Assembly (NCBI GenBank): GCA_945920185.1
Contig: CAMEJP010000014.1
Coordinates: forward strand, 1 to 41,817
Direction of reading: 5' to 3'
Origin: an uncultured Eubacterium sp.
GTDB taxonomy: Bacteria; Bacillota; Clostridia; Lachnospirales; Lachnospiraceae
Length of the DNA: 41,817 nucleotides
Part shown: piece after piece, positions 19,570-28,354 of the stretch
Position numbering within the stretch: the stretch's first letter is position 1
Layout of the letters: each line of letters begins with the position of its first letter
The notes under the pieces: generated by a model
Databases searched by the model: none
Told to the model about the DNA's origin: nothing
Seen by the model: the letters and a program-made list of their open reading frames with translations, nothing else
Made by a program: the position numbers and the translations under genes

Positions 19570-20286
19570 ATGGACAGAAGTTATTTTGAAAAAATGCTTG
19601 AAGACTCTCAAATATCATTGTCAGACAGGCAGTTTATGCAGTTTGACAGATTTTATGAGCTTCTTATAGAGTGGAATAAGGTTATGAATCTTACCGGCAT
19701 AACAGAATACAAAGAAGTTGTGTTAAAGCACTATATAGACAGCATAATTGTGACAAAATATTTTGATTTTTCAAAGGTATCAAGGGTTATAGATGTCGGA
19801 ACGGGTGCAGGATTTCCGGGTATTCCGCTTAAGATTTTGCTTCCGGATGTACAATTTGACCTTTTGGATTCTTTAAATAAAAGAATAAATTTTCTCAATG
19901 CCGTTACACAGGAGTGCAATTTGTCAGGGATAAAAGCAGTCCATGCAAGAGCTGAGGATTATGCCAGAAATAAAGAAAACAGGGAATCCTATGACCTTTG
20001 TGTGTCAAGGGCGGTATCAAATCTTTCGACGCTTTCTGAATATTGTCTTCCGTTCGTTTCGGTAGGAGGTCATTTTATTTCTTACAAGGCGGGTAATATG
20101 GGTGATGAGCTTAAAGACGCTCAAAACGCCATTAAGCTTTTAGGAGGAAATATATCGGAAGTAGTAAATATTACTTTGCCAAATTCGGATATTGAAAGAA
20201 CTTTTGTAATAATTGAGAAGATTAAAAACACATCGGGAAAATTTCCAAGAAAATCGGGAATCCCTGCAAAAGAACCTTTAAAATAA
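19570..20286 (+). CDS. rsmG: 16S rRNA (guanine(527)-N7)-methyltransferase RsmG
   Basis: About 238 residues. The SAM-binding fold is seen in VIDVGTGAGFPGIPLKIL and FDLLDSLNKRINFLNAV, followed by ARAEDYARN and the conserved SRAVSNLSTLSEYCLPFV and YKAGN segments. It methylates G527 of 16S rRNA. The chosen ATG (19570) lies 6 nt after GGAG. An in-frame ATG at 19558 overlaps that site and would itself have none. It follows element A. Confidence 0.95.
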   Translation: MDRSYFEKMLEDSQISLSDRQFMQFDRFYELLIEWNKVMNLTGITEYKEVVLKHYIDSIIVTKYFDFSKVSRVIDVGTGAGFPGIPLKILLPDVQFDLLDSLNKRINFLNAVTQECNLSGIKAVHARAEDYARNKENRESYDLCVSRAVSNLSTLSEYCLPFVSVGGHFISYKAGNMGDELKDAQNAIKLLGGNISEVVNITLPNSDIERTFVIIEKIKNTSGKFPRKSGIPAKEPLK

Positions 20287-20288
20287 TG

Positions 20289-20318
20289 TTGCGTTTTGTC
20301 GTAGTTGTGTGATATTAT
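20289..20318 (+). promoter_or_regulatory. Possible promoter for the coiled-coil/response-regulator pair
   Basis: TTGCGT (20289-20294), an 18-nt spacer and TATTAT (20313-20318) lie in the gap after rsmG, about 67 nt before the next start. No terminator separates the gap from rsmG. Confidence 0.4.
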
Positions 20319-20384
20319 ATGCTTATACGGTTAGGTATAAACACACATAGTTTACCATAATTTTATTTATGTATAGAGGTCAAT

Positions 20385-20912
20385 ATGGATATTGTACAGG
20401 CATATTTGTCAGAAAAATTTGACAGTCTGCTTGAAAAAGAGGTTGATTTGAAAACCTCCATTGCTGAAGCAGAGATAAATTTGGAGCATATCAGAACAAA
20501 GATATCTGAGTATGAAAGTTTGCAACCGGATGAAGATGTATTTTTTGCCAGCTCGTCACATATTCAGGATAAAACTTTTAAAAGTATTGAGGCAGATAAC
20601 CTGAAAAAGACTCTTGATGACCTTATCCATGAAAATAATCTACGTGAAGAAGAGTTACTGTCTTTAGTGGAGGATAAGAAGAAGCTAAAGAATGTCCTTG
20701 ATGTTTATAATAAGGAGAAGGAAAGCATCTTGGACAGCCAGTTACTTGTTGACAATATCTTAGGGGTAAGAGAAGATGTCGACGTATGTATTGATAAAAT
20801 TGAGTTTGCAAGAAAATTATTACCACAAGATACTAAAAGAGCAGGAATGGAGCTTGATAAGGCTGTAAAGGAGCTTAAGAAGTTAGATAGAACTCTTGAA
20901 AAATACACTTAA
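20385..20912 (+). CDS. DegS-like coiled-coil protein lacking kinase domains
   Basis: This 175-residue protein is rich in charged heptads, with long helices at about residues 18-45 and 65-125. It then has a segment reading ARKLLPQDTKRAGMELDKAVKELKKL. The helical part resembles the N-terminal sensory coiled coil of DegS. The last segment resembles the stretch after the DegS phosphoacceptor helix. No H-box histidine, no HATPase motifs and no membrane segment are present. It is followed after 14 nt by a DegU/NarL-type regulator. The DegS relationship is my inference from pattern; it could be an unrelated coiled-coil protein. Confidence 0.7.
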   Translation: MDIVQAYLSEKFDSLLEKEVDLKTSIAEAEINLEHIRTKISEYESLQPDEDVFFASSSHIQDKTFKSIEADNLKKTLDDLIHENNLREEELLSLVEDKKKLKNVLDVYNKEKESILDSQLLVDNILGVREDVDVCIDKIEFARKLLPQDTKRAGMELDKAVKELKKLDRTLEKYT

Positions 20913-20926
20913 AGGAGGTTTTTCAT

Positions 20927-21571
20927 ATGCCAATCAATGTTGTCCTTGCGGACAACCATAAGATGATAAGGGACGTTCTTAAGTATAGACTTGAAGCAGA
21001 TCATGACATTAAGGTTGTAGGTGATACCGATAATGGATATGAATGTTTGAGTTTGGTAAATAAGAACAATCCTAATGTCATTATTATGGATACCTGTTTA
21101 CGCAGCTTAGATGGATTTAAGGTTTTTGGTATTATGAGGGAACAGTCATTATATAATAAGGTATTGTTTTTAGCTGATTCTGATAATTCTGATAATCTTA
21201 TGAAAGCTGTCGACATGGGTTGTGACGCATATCTGACAAAAGATGGTGATTTTGCAGAACTTAAGAAAGCAATATATTCTATTTACAGAGGAGATACATA
21301 TATTCAGGAAAATTTGCGTCAGTTACTTGTCAATAGAAATTCGGCAGTTAAAAAGAATGAGAAGATAGCAAATTTAACGAAGAGAGAATTGGATATACTA
21401 AAGCTTCTTGCAGAAGGACTTACCAATAAAGAAATTTCAGAAACTTTCAAAATAAGTGACAGAACGGTTAAAAATCATATATTCAGTCTTTTTAGAAAAA
21501 TACAGGTTAATGATAGAACGCAGGCTGCTGTATATGCCATAAAGAACGGCATAGTAGACATTACAAAATAG
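20927..21571 (+). CDS. LuxR/NarL-family response regulator (DegU-like)
   Basis: The 214-residue protein has a receiver domain at about 1-120. It keeps the acidic residue in VVLADNHKMIRD, the phosphoacceptor aspartate in NVIIMDT and the lysine in AYLTKD. The usual switch Thr/Ser after the fourth strand is alanine (VLFLADSD). A LuxR-type helix-turn-helix follows at about 148-205 (LTKRELDILKLLAEGLTNKE, ISDRTVKNHIFSLFRKIQ). AGGAGG precedes the ATG. A strong terminator follows. No cognate histidine kinase is next to it, only the kinase-less coiled-coil protein. Confidence 0.93.
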   Translation: MPINVVLADNHKMIRDVLKYRLEADHDIKVVGDTDNGYECLSLVNKNNPNVIIMDTCLRSLDGFKVFGIMREQSLYNKVLFLADSDNSDNLMKAVDMGCDAYLTKDGDFAELKKAIYSIYRGDTYIQENLRQLLVNRNSAVKKNEKIANLTKRELDILKLLAEGLTNKEISETFKISDRTVKNHIFSLFRKIQVNDRTQAAVYAIKNGIVDITK

Positions 21572-21573
21572 AA

Positions 21574-21606
21574 AATCTCGTGCATGATTTTGCACGGGAT
21601 TTTTTG
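21574..21606 (+). terminator. Rho-independent terminator after the response regulator
   Basis: An 11-bp stem (AATCTCGTGCA with TGCACGGGATT, one T-G) is followed by TTTTTT and isolates the upstream pair from parA. Confidence 0.92.
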
Positions 21607-21654
21607 TGACTTAATACAGAACACTTATGATTTTAGTTATATATCTACACAAAA

Positions 21655-21670
21655 TGTTTCACGTGAAACA
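21655..21670. promoter_or_regulatory. parS site 1
   Basis: TGTTTCACGTGAAACA is a perfect 16-bp palindrome matching the bacterial parS consensus bound by ParB/Spo0J. It extends to a 24-bp perfect palindrome (21651-21674). It lies 114 bp upstream of parA. Confidence 0.95.
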
Positions 21671-21728
21671 TTTTGCAACAAGATTATTTGAAATTATATA
21701 AAAATGTATGGAAAGTAATGAGACATCG

Positions 21729-21737
21729 TGATATACT
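21729..21737 (+). promoter_or_regulatory. Extended -10 element of the parAB promoter
   Basis: TGATATACT is a TGn-extended -10 with no clear -35. Initiation near 21744 would put parS site 2 (21751-21766) in the start of the transcript region, so ParB binding there could repress or modulate parAB. Confidence 0.5.
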
Positions 21738-21750
21738 ATTATCTATAAAA

Positions 21751-21766
21751 TGTTTCACGTGAAACA
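21751..21766. promoter_or_regulatory. parS site 2
   Basis: A second perfect TGTTTCACGTGAAACA, 80 bp from the first and 17 bp before the parA start codon. The two sites bracket the predicted parA promoter. Confidence 0.95.
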
Positions 21767-21783
21767 TAGGAAGGAAGAAAAGA

Positions 21784-22554
21784 ATGGGTAGAGTAATTGC
21801 TATTGCAAATCAAAAGGGCGGTGTAGGAAAAACCACTACTGCCATCAATCTATCAGCATGTCTTGCAGAAAAGAACAAGAAGGTACTGGTTATAGATATT
21901 GACCCACAGGGAAATACCACAAGCGGATTGGGAATTGATAAAGAAGAACAGGAAGTTACGGTATATGAACTTATGATTTCTGATGTTGGCATAAAAGATG
22001 TTATAATACATACAGAAATTGAGAATCTTGATCTTATACCATCAAATGTAAATCTGTCAGGAGCAGAGATAGACCTTATCGGAATAGAAGACAGAGAGTA
22101 TGTGTTGAGAAGAAAAGTGGACGAGGTTAAGGAAGAATATGACTTTATAATACTTGACTGTCCGCCGTCGCTCAGTATGCTTACCGTAAATGCTATGACA
22201 ACAGCGGATACGGTGTTGGTCCCTATTCAATGTGAGTACTATGCACTTGAGGGACTTTCGCAGCTTATACATACAGTTAATCTTGTAAAGGAAAGACTTA
22301 ATCCTGAACTGGAGCTTGAAGGCGTGGTCTTTACTATGTATGATTCAAGAACAAACCTTTCGTTACAGGTAGTTGAAAATGTAAAAGATAATCTGCATCA
22401 GACAATATACAAGACTATAATTCCGAGAAATGTACGACTGGCAGAAGCACCAAGTCACGGTTTGCCAATTAATCTGTACGATTCCAAATCAAGTGGAGCA
22501 GAAAGCTACAGACAGTTGGCGGATGAAGTAATAAGCAGAGGAGAAGATGTCTAA
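21784..22554 (+). CDS. parA: Chromosome partitioning ATPase ParA/Soj
   Basis: The 256-residue deviant Walker ATPase has ANQKGGVGKTTTAINLSACLA, the Walker A' IDIDPQGNTTSGLG and the FIILDCPPSLSMLTVNAM motif. It drives origin segregation and regulates DnaA in Firmicutes. AAGGA lies before the ATG. parB begins 24 nt downstream. Confidence 0.97.
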   Translation: MGRVIAIANQKGGVGKTTTAINLSACLAEKNKKVLVIDIDPQGNTTSGLGIDKEEQEVTVYELMISDVGIKDVIIHTEIENLDLIPSNVNLSGAEIDLIGIEDREYVLRRKVDEVKEEYDFIILDCPPSLSMLTVNAMTTADTVLVPIQCEYYALEGLSQLIHTVNLVKERLNPELELEGVVFTMYDSRTNLSLQVVENVKDNLHQTIYKTIIPRNVRLAEAPSHGLPINLYDSKSSGAESYRQLADEVISRGEDV

Positions 22555-22578
22555 AAGACATCAGAAATGAGGATTGAA

Positions 22579-23508
22579 ATGGCAACAAAAAAATCAGCAT
22601 TAGGAAAAGGACTGGGAAAAGGAATAAACAATCTTTTTCCGGAGGAAAGTAAAGTAAAGCCTGCAAAGGAACAGGAAAAGGTAAAAGAAAAGGTTGTAGA
22701 GAAGATAGTTAAAGTAAAAGAGCCTACAGAAATACGCCTTAAACTTACGGAAATAGAGCCTAACAGAGAGCAACCAAGAAAGGTATTTGAAGAAGATTCT
22801 CTTTTGGAACTTGCGGAATCCATAAAGCAGTATGGAGTTATTGAGCCTTTGCTTGTGCAAAAGAGGGACGATTATTATGAGATAATTGCGGGCGAGAGAC
22901 GTTGGAGGGCTGCCAAACTGGCAGGCGTGAAGGATGTTCCGGTAGTTATAAAGGATTATTCACCCCAGGAAATTGTGGAGGTAGCTCTTATAGAGAACCT
23001 TCAGCGAGAAGACTTAAATCCTATTGAAGAGGCTTTGGCATATCAAAGACTTTCTAAGGAATTTGGCTTAAAGCAGGATGAGGTTGCTGAGAAGGTGTCA
23101 AAATCAAGAACTGCGGTAACTAACTCTATGCGACTTTTGAAGCTTGACAAAAGGGTACAGCAGATGTTAATTGACGGTATGCTTTCAAGCGGTCACGCAA
23201 GGACACTGCTTGCCATTGAGGACGGAGAAACACAATACAGTGTGGCTCAGGCTGTATTTGACAAAAAACTGAATGTAAGGGATACTGAGAAACTTATAAA
23301 AGACCTCGATAAGCCTGAAAAACAGCCTAAGAAAAAGCCCGCAAATGACTTTATATACAGAGATTTGGAAAATAAGCTAAAGGATAAGATGAGAACCAAG
23401 GTTGTTATCAAAAACAGAGATAACAATAAGGGAAAGATTGAGATAGAGTACTACTCACAGGACGAATTGGAGAGAATTATTGATATGATTAACTCTATCA
23501 AAGAATAA
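22579..23508 (+). CDS. parB: Chromosome partitioning protein ParB/Spo0J
   Basis: About 309 residues starting MATKKSALGKGLGKGINNLF. The CTPase/ParB-N domain includes IEPNREQPRKVF and the GERRWRAAKLAG motif. It is followed by ALIENLQREDLNPIEEALAY and the central helix-turn-helix with SKSRTAVTNSMRLLKL. It binds the two parS sites just upstream. The ATG at 22579 has GAGG 6 nt upstream; an in-frame ATG at 22567 overlaps that site and is less likely. Confidence 0.97.
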   Translation: MATKKSALGKGLGKGINNLFPEESKVKPAKEQEKVKEKVVEKIVKVKEPTEIRLKLTEIEPNREQPRKVFEEDSLLELAESIKQYGVIEPLLVQKRDDYYEIIAGERRWRAAKLAGVKDVPVVIKDYSPQEIVEVALIENLQREDLNPIEEALAYQRLSKEFGLKQDEVAEKVSKSRTAVTNSMRLLKLDKRVQQMLIDGMLSSGHARTLLAIEDGETQYSVAQAVFDKKLNVRDTEKLIKDLDKPEKQPKKKPANDFIYRDLENKLKDKMRTKVVIKNRDNNKGKIEIEYYSQDELERIIDMINSIKE

Positions 23509-23537
23509 GATATATTGAAAACAGATTGGAGAAAATA

Positions 23538-24041
23538 ATGACAAAGACACAATTTAAGGTATTCGGAATAAATTGCGAGTACATAATTATAGGAATGGCT
23601 GTGCTGGTAGTTGCGTTGCTTGTACTTAATGTCGTATTGTTATGTAAACAAGCAAAGATGAACAAAAGATATAAGAGCTTTATGCTTGGTAAGAGTGGAG
23701 AATCGCTTGAAGAGAATGTGATTCGTGCTTTGTCAGAGCTTGAAAAGCTTAAGGTAAAATCAGACGCACATGCAAAGGATATAGACGCCATATTTAAAGA
23801 GCTTGAAACCACTTATCAGAAGGTTGGACTTGTAAAGTATGATGCGTTTAATGAGATGGGCGGAAAACTGAGCTTTGCACTTACTATGCTTGACAAAGAG
23901 AACAACGGATTTTTGCTTAATTCAATTCAGAGCAGGGAAGGCTGTTATACTTATATAAAGGAAATTGTAGACGGAAAGTCATATCTTGACCTGGGAGGAG
24001 AAGAGGAAAAATCTCTACAAAAAGCACTTTCAAGAGAATAA
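23538..24041 (+). CDS. DUF4446-family membrane-anchored protein
   Basis: About 167 residues, with one hydrophobic segment at about 12-35 (IIIGMAVLVVALLVLNVVLL). A cytoplasmic coiled region follows, then KVGLVKYDAFNEMGGKLSFAL and a segment ending around LLNSIQSREGCYTYIKEI. This matches the DUF4446 family often found just downstream of parB in Clostridia. The function is unknown. The ATG at 23538 sits 6 nt after GGAG; a TTG at 23526 is the alternative. Confidence 0.85.
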   Translation: MTKTQFKVFGINCEYIIIGMAVLVVALLVLNVVLLCKQAKMNKRYKSFMLGKSGESLEENVIRALSELEKLKVKSDAHAKDIDAIFKELETTYQKVGLVKYDAFNEMGGKLSFALTMLDKENNGFLLNSIQSREGCYTYIKEIVDGKSYLDLGGEEEKSLQKALSRE

Positions 24042-24090
24042 AATGCTGTACAAATCCGTAAAAATATAGTACAATATTGTTAATAAAGTA

Positions 24091-24111
24091 ACAAGTAAAA
24101 CCTGTTACACT
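24091..24111. promoter_or_regulatory. Imperfect palindrome upstream of the kinase gene
   Basis: GTAACA and TGTTAC half sites flank an imperfect centre over 21 bp, about 22 bp before the next start codon. It could be an operator or an RNA hairpin in the leader. No firm -10/-35 pair is visible beside it. Confidence 0.35.
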
Positions 24112-24132
24112 AGTGCGAAAGGACGTGTTTTT

Positions 24133-24882
24133 ATGGCATTAAAAAATTGTATTGCAAAGACGAAGGATAAGGCGGTTTATCTTGAAAATGGAGTAGCCGT
24201 AAAGGTGTTCGATAAAAAATTCCCTAAGGCGGAAGTGCTTTACGAGGCTCTTAATACTGCCAGAGTTGAGGATACGGGACTTAAGATACCTAAGATTTAC
24301 GAGGTTTCAAAGGTAGATGACTGCTGGGCTATTTCCATGGAATATATAGAGGGCGATACTCTCTATGAGCTTATGAAGAAAAATCCGTCTAAGACGGACG
24401 AATATATAAAGAAGATGGTAAATCTTCAGATGGAGATTCAGGAAAAAAGGGTTCCTCTTCTTAATAAGCTTAAGGACAAAATGATAAGACAGATTGACAG
24501 TCTTGATGAACTGGACAGTGTAAGAAAGTATGAGCTTCTCACAAGGCTTGACGGAATGCCAAAGCACATAAAGCTGTGTCATGGAGATTTTAACCCGAAG
24601 AATATTATCGTAACAAAGAAAAACGAGTGGTATGTGGTTGACTGGGTACATGCGTCTCAGGGAAATGCCAGTGCAGACGTGGCAAGAACATATCTGTTGT
24701 TCGCACTTGAAGATATTGCTCTTGCTGATAAATATCTTGATACCTTCTGTGAGGAAAGCGGAACAGATAAGCGTTATGTTCAGCAGTGGCTTCCGATAGT
24801 AGCTGCAGCCCAGCTTACGAAGAACAGACCGGAGGAGAAAGAAATGCTCCACAAATGGCTGGATGTATTCGATTTCCAATAA
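24133..24882 (+). CDS. Aminoglycoside phosphotransferase/choline kinase-fold protein
   Basis: The 249-residue protein has a small-molecule kinase fold. A putative ATP-binding lysine is in GVAVKVF, the hinge is MEYIEGDTL, the Brenner motif is LCHGDFNPKNIIV, and VVDWVHAS holds the metal-binding aspartate. The substrate cannot be read from sequence; APH-fold proteins in this setting are usually housekeeping kinases rather than resistance enzymes. AAAGGA precedes the ATG by 10 nt. Confidence 0.85.
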   Translation: MALKNCIAKTKDKAVYLENGVAVKVFDKKFPKAEVLYEALNTARVEDTGLKIPKIYEVSKVDDCWAISMEYIEGDTLYELMKKNPSKTDEYIKKMVNLQMEIQEKRVPLLNKLKDKMIRQIDSLDELDSVRKYELLTRLDGMPKHIKLCHGDFNPKNIIVTKKNEWYVVDWVHASQGNASADVARTYLLFALEDIALADKYLDTFCEESGTDKRYVQQWLPIVAAAQLTKNRPEEKEMLHKWLDVFDFQ

Positions 24883-24910
24883 ATCTAAAACAATAAATAT
24901 GCAAAGTAAA

Positions 24911-24942
24911 GAAGCTGATGTGTTTATACATCAGCTTCTCTT
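24911..24942 (+). terminator. Terminator after the kinase gene
   Basis: An 11-bp perfect stem (GAAGCTGATGT with ACATCAGCTTC), a 6-nt loop and a modest U-rich tail TCTTAT. A second imperfect stem (CCTGCCG with CGGCAAGG) at 24951-24982 lies between the two convergent genes and may serve the minus-strand operon. Confidence 0.8.
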
Positions 24943-25023
24943 ATGATTACCCTGCCGAAAGGCGCTATTTATCCGGCAAGGTGTTGTATGGTAGGATTTA
25001 GTCAATAAGCATAGTTAGAAAAT

Positions 25024-27051
25024 CTAGTCGTAATACTTTTCATAAAAGACATCATCATCATTCAGAGGGTATTCGACAATATCGCAAAATTCCTCATTCG
25101 TAGTAACGTAAAATTCATAGGCCTTTTCGGAATTTGAATTGTAAATATATATGAGGAACAAATCTTTGTTAAGGTCTATTTTTCCGTTATACTCAGACAG
25201 AATATTCTTAAGCTTACTTTTGTCTATTGAGGATGGATTTATATCATAATAGCTTTCATCAGATGACTTGACAATGGTTGCCGATACATATGATGAAGAA
25301 TTCAAAGCATCCAAAATGTCTGATTTATTATCTAAAAAGTAGTCTTGATAGTATTCAATTACCTTTTCATAGAAACCTGTAAATATCTTAGGATCAGGTG
25401 ATATAAGAAGTGAGTATGATTTATTATTTATAACGGTAAATACATTTATTTGAGCATATGCATTCGGAGAAGAGAAGCCACTGTTTATAACAGTCTCTTT
25501 ATCTTTGGTTGAAAGAGCTTTATATTCTTTCACGAATTCATTGTAAAGCGTAGCCGAATATTTAAAAAGCACAGTGTTGCTTGGAACTTCGGCGTAGGTA
25601 TCCTTGCTGTTTAATTCAGGAAGATTATAGTATATATCCTGGTATTCCTTTGAAGAATAGAAATAATCGCTGATTTCATTATACTCATCCTGAGTGAGGT
25701 AAATATTTAAGGACAGGTTCTTTTTGTGTGCATTTACCGATAATGACATAGGAACATATTTTTCATATCTCTGCAGATTGTATTCTTCTTCATAAGTTAA
25801 AGGCTTGGTGCGCTCAAATGCATTTTCGATAATTGTGTTGATTTTCTCATTTCCCGGTAATTTGATACGTGTCCTTTGGTATGCAAAATAGTCGTAACCA
25901 TAGTTGTCATCTTCAATACAAATGCTTTTAATATCGTTTGCCCTTATCTTATAGTTAAGCTGGTATTCGTGAAGACCTACCATGGCAATAATAACCAGTA
26001 TATTTGCAATAACTATAAACACAAGAGAAGGAAGTGAGTTTTTAAGGCGTGACAGCTTCTTTGTGGACAGAAGTTCATAAAGGAAGTAAACTATCAGTGC
26101 CATAATGTATAAAAGGATAATTACTGAAAGCTCAGAGTTATCGGTATTGGTATTTGTTATGAGGTTATAATATATACCGGTACAAGGTATAAGACATATA
26201 AGCATAGTCACAAGAGTTCGTATGAATGTCTGTAAGCCGTTTGAAGCTGCAGCCCTTGAGGCAGTTTCGCTTTTTCTTGTGTTGAAAAGGACGATTGAGG
26301 CACCTAAAAGTATAATACTTAAGATGACGCTGTATATAACGGTTGATGACATATTATCGTATATATTGGTGTTAAATGAGATGGCACTATAGAGCAAAGC
26401 CCATACTACATTTTTCTTAAAATTAAGTAATGGAAAAAGCGAATCAGGTGTTATGGCAGATGACATCAGTGCAGATGTGGATGCTATAACGGTAAATATA
26501 AGTCTTGGCATAAAAAGTATAATGCCGCTTACCATTACGTTTGAAAATACATTTCCTGTTACGGTCATGGCAAGAATTATGGAGTTCAATACCACAATGG
26601 AAGCCAGGATGTAATATACAAGGGAGTTGAAAGCGTTGCTGTACAGCAATGTGTATCCAATACCCGGAATGTTGTAAAGTACTATTAACAGGACTGTCGT
26701 AAACAATGCGAGAGCTAAAATCCATGTGATTATTGCCAGATAGTAGCTTACAAAAAGACATATTCTGGTGCAAGGTATGGCATGGAAAAAGTCGCTGCCG
26801 TTTCTCTGATTGAGAAAGCTGAACAGATACAGTGTGAGCAGCGGAGTTATAACCGTAAAGAGTAAATACAGTACAATCATTACTGAATATAAGTTTACGC
26901 TGTAAACATTCGCTATGTTCTTTTCAGGCATATTTAAGAGCCATGGAGCTACGGACAGGAATGCTAAAATGATAGCTGAAAACAAGCCGATAATTTTTGT
27001 CTGCTTAATGCCTTCTATATATAATTTGAAGTTAAAAAATTTGTTTTTCAT
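25024..27051 (-). CDS. Large ABC-2-type transporter permease with extracytoplasmic domain
   Basis: About 675 residues. It has multiple hydrophobic segments in the first roughly 280 residues (for example near 20-40, 55-85, 105-135, 145-175 and 180-200), further segments at about 285-360, and then a long soluble C-terminal region. Its operon has an ABC ATPase and a YtrA-type GntR repressor, so it is probably an exporter for an envelope-active compound; the substrate is unknown. The ATG at 27051 is 5 nt after GGAGG; an in-frame ATG at 27063 overlaps that site. It is transcribed toward the origin, against replication. Confidence 0.85.
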   Translation of the reverse strand: MKNKFFNFKLYIEGIKQTKIIGLFSAIILAFLSVAPWLLNMPEKNIANVYSVNLYSVMIVLYLLFTVITPLLTLYLFSFLNQRNGSDFFHAIPCTRICLFVSYYLAIITWILALALFTTVLLIVLYNIPGIGYTLLYSNAFNSLVYYILASIVVLNSIILAMTVTGNVFSNVMVSGIILFMPRLIFTVIASTSALMSSAITPDSLFPLLNFKKNVVWALLYSAISFNTNIYDNMSSTVIYSVILSIILLGASIVLFNTRKSETASRAAASNGLQTFIRTLVTMLICLIPCTGIYYNLITNTNTDNSELSVIILLYIMALIVYFLYELLSTKKLSRLKNSLPSLVFIVIANILVIIAMVGLHEYQLNYKIRANDIKSICIEDDNYGYDYFAYQRTRIKLPGNEKINTIIENAFERTKPLTYEEEYNLQRYEKYVPMSLSVNAHKKNLSLNIYLTQDEYNEISDYFYSSKEYQDIYYNLPELNSKDTYAEVPSNTVLFKYSATLYNEFVKEYKALSTKDKETVINSGFSSPNAYAQINVFTVINNKSYSLLISPDPKIFTGFYEKVIEYYQDYFLDNKSDILDALNSSSYVSATIVKSSDESYYDINPSSIDKSKLKNILSEYNGKIDLNKDLFLIYIYNSNSEKAYEFYVTTNEEFCDIVEYPLNDDDVFYEKYYD

Positions 27052-27070
27052 TTTTTCCTCCATTCTGGGC

Positions 27071-27973
27071 TTACGCTTCTATAATATCGCTGAATGAGTA
27101 TCCAAGGGCTTCCATCTCGTAGGTAAAGACTTCTTCAAGAGAAAGCGGAAGAACATCCAGTATAAGCGGCTGCATATTGCGAAGGCGGGTTATGGTTGCC
27201 TCCTTGTCACCCTTTGCTATAATATTTGCGACAGAACCTTTCTTTGAAAAATGAAGCATACTGATATCGGTAAAATCTTCTTTTGAAAAATCTTTTCCAA
27301 ATGCAATCTGAATTTTAAAGAGTGAGGTTTTAAGGTTATCAATGTCGCTTTCAAGAACAAGACCACCCTTATGAAGAAGTGCAAGCTGGTCGCATGTATC
27401 TTCAAGCTCACGAAGAGAGTGGGATGTTATGATGGCTGTGGCATTTCTTCCTGTTACATCGGAACAGATTATGGATTTTACAAGGTTTCTCATAACAGGG
27501 TCAAGTCCGTCAAAGGTTTCGTCAAAGAAGAGATAATCCGGCTTGCACGAGAGTGCAAGTATGGTGCTTGCCTGACGTTTCATACCCTTTGAAAAGGTGT
27601 TTAAGGATTTGTTTGGCGCGAGCCTGAATGCGTCGACTAATTCCTTGTAACGTGTTCTGTCAAAATTTTCGTAGCAGCTTTCATACAGCTTTGACATTCT
27701 GTCTAAGGTTGCGTTTGGCAGAAAATAAAGTTCATCGGGAACGTAAGCTATATGTGCCTTTGCTTTTGGATTTTCGTATACAGGCTGATCATCAATGATG
27801 ATGGAACCTTTGTCGGGTTTATATACACCTGTAAGCAGTCTTAAGAAAGTACTTTTTCCTGCTCCGTTTGAGCCGACCATACCGTATATACAGCCGTTTG
27901 GAATGTTGCAGCTCATATCATTAAGCGCTACAAAATCTTCAAATTTCTTTGTGACGTTTCTGGCTTCAATCAT
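27071..27973 (-). CDS. ABC transporter ATP-binding protein
   Basis: About 300 residues. Walker A is GSNGAGKSTFLRLLTG and Walker B is YLFFDETFDGLDP, with a switch histidine in AIITSHSLRELE. The signature-helix region is LNTFSKGMKRQAS, where SKGMK replaces the common LSGGQ. The ATG at 27973 has AAAGGAG 8 nt upstream and overlaps the regulator's 3' end by 8 bp. It pairs with the downstream permease. Confidence 0.95.
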   Translation of the reverse strand: MIEARNVTKKFEDFVALNDMSCNIPNGCIYGMVGSNGAGKSTFLRLLTGVYKPDKGSIIIDDQPVYENPKAKAHIAYVPDELYFLPNATLDRMSKLYESCYENFDRTRYKELVDAFRLAPNKSLNTFSKGMKRQASTILALSCKPDYLFFDETFDGLDPVMRNLVKSIICSDVTGRNATAIITSHSLRELEDTCDQLALLHKGGLVLESDIDNLKTSLFKIQIAFGKDFSKEDFTDISMLHFSKKGSVANIIAKGDKEATITRLRNMQPLILDVLPLSLEEVFTYEMEALGYSFSDIIEA

Positions 27974-28334
27974 TGTCGTAGCTCCTTTCAATACATTCAA
28001 TAATAGCCTGCTTTGTAACTCCGGCAAGCTTAAGCTCTTTAATTAAAGAGCTTAAATCCTCTAATTGAGAGGATTTGACGCTTTGTAAAATCTTCAGGGC
28101 GTCTTCTGTTATAAAGCATCCTTTTCCGGGAACAGAACGGATTATACCTCGTCGGTCAAGCTCGGAGTATGCTTTCTGAATGGTATTTGGATTAATAGAC
28201 AATTCTTGGGAAAGGCTTCGTACAGACGGAATCTGGTCATTCGGCTTCATGATTCCGATAAGTATAAAGCGTTCTAATTGATTGATAATCTGCATATATA
28301 CAGGTTCTCTTGATAATACATCAATTAAAAACAT
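27966..28334 (-). CDS. GntR-family transcriptional regulator, YtrA subfamily
   Basis: The 122-residue protein has an N-terminal winged helix-turn-helix (EPVYMQIINQLERFILIG, IPSVRSLSQELSINPNTIQK, AYSELDRRGIIRSVPGKGCF). The C-terminus is short and helical, typical of YtrA-type rather than FadR/HutC regulators. It is first in an operon with an ABC ATPase and a permease. A near-textbook operator overlaps its own promoter start, so autorepression is expected. Confidence 0.95.
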   Translation of the reverse strand: MFLIDVLSREPVYMQIINQLERFILIGIMKPNDQIPSVRSLSQELSINPNTIQKAYSELDRRGIIRSVPGKGCFITEDALKILQSVKSSQLEDLSSLIKELKLAGVTKQAIIECIERSYDND

Positions 28335-28354
28335 CGCATTGCCTCCTAATCTAT

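Noticed and set aside
24133-24882. Antibiotic resistance by aminoglycoside phosphorylation
   Set aside because: Only the generic APH/choline kinase fold is seen and the context is housekeeping; no resistance-specific motif is evident.
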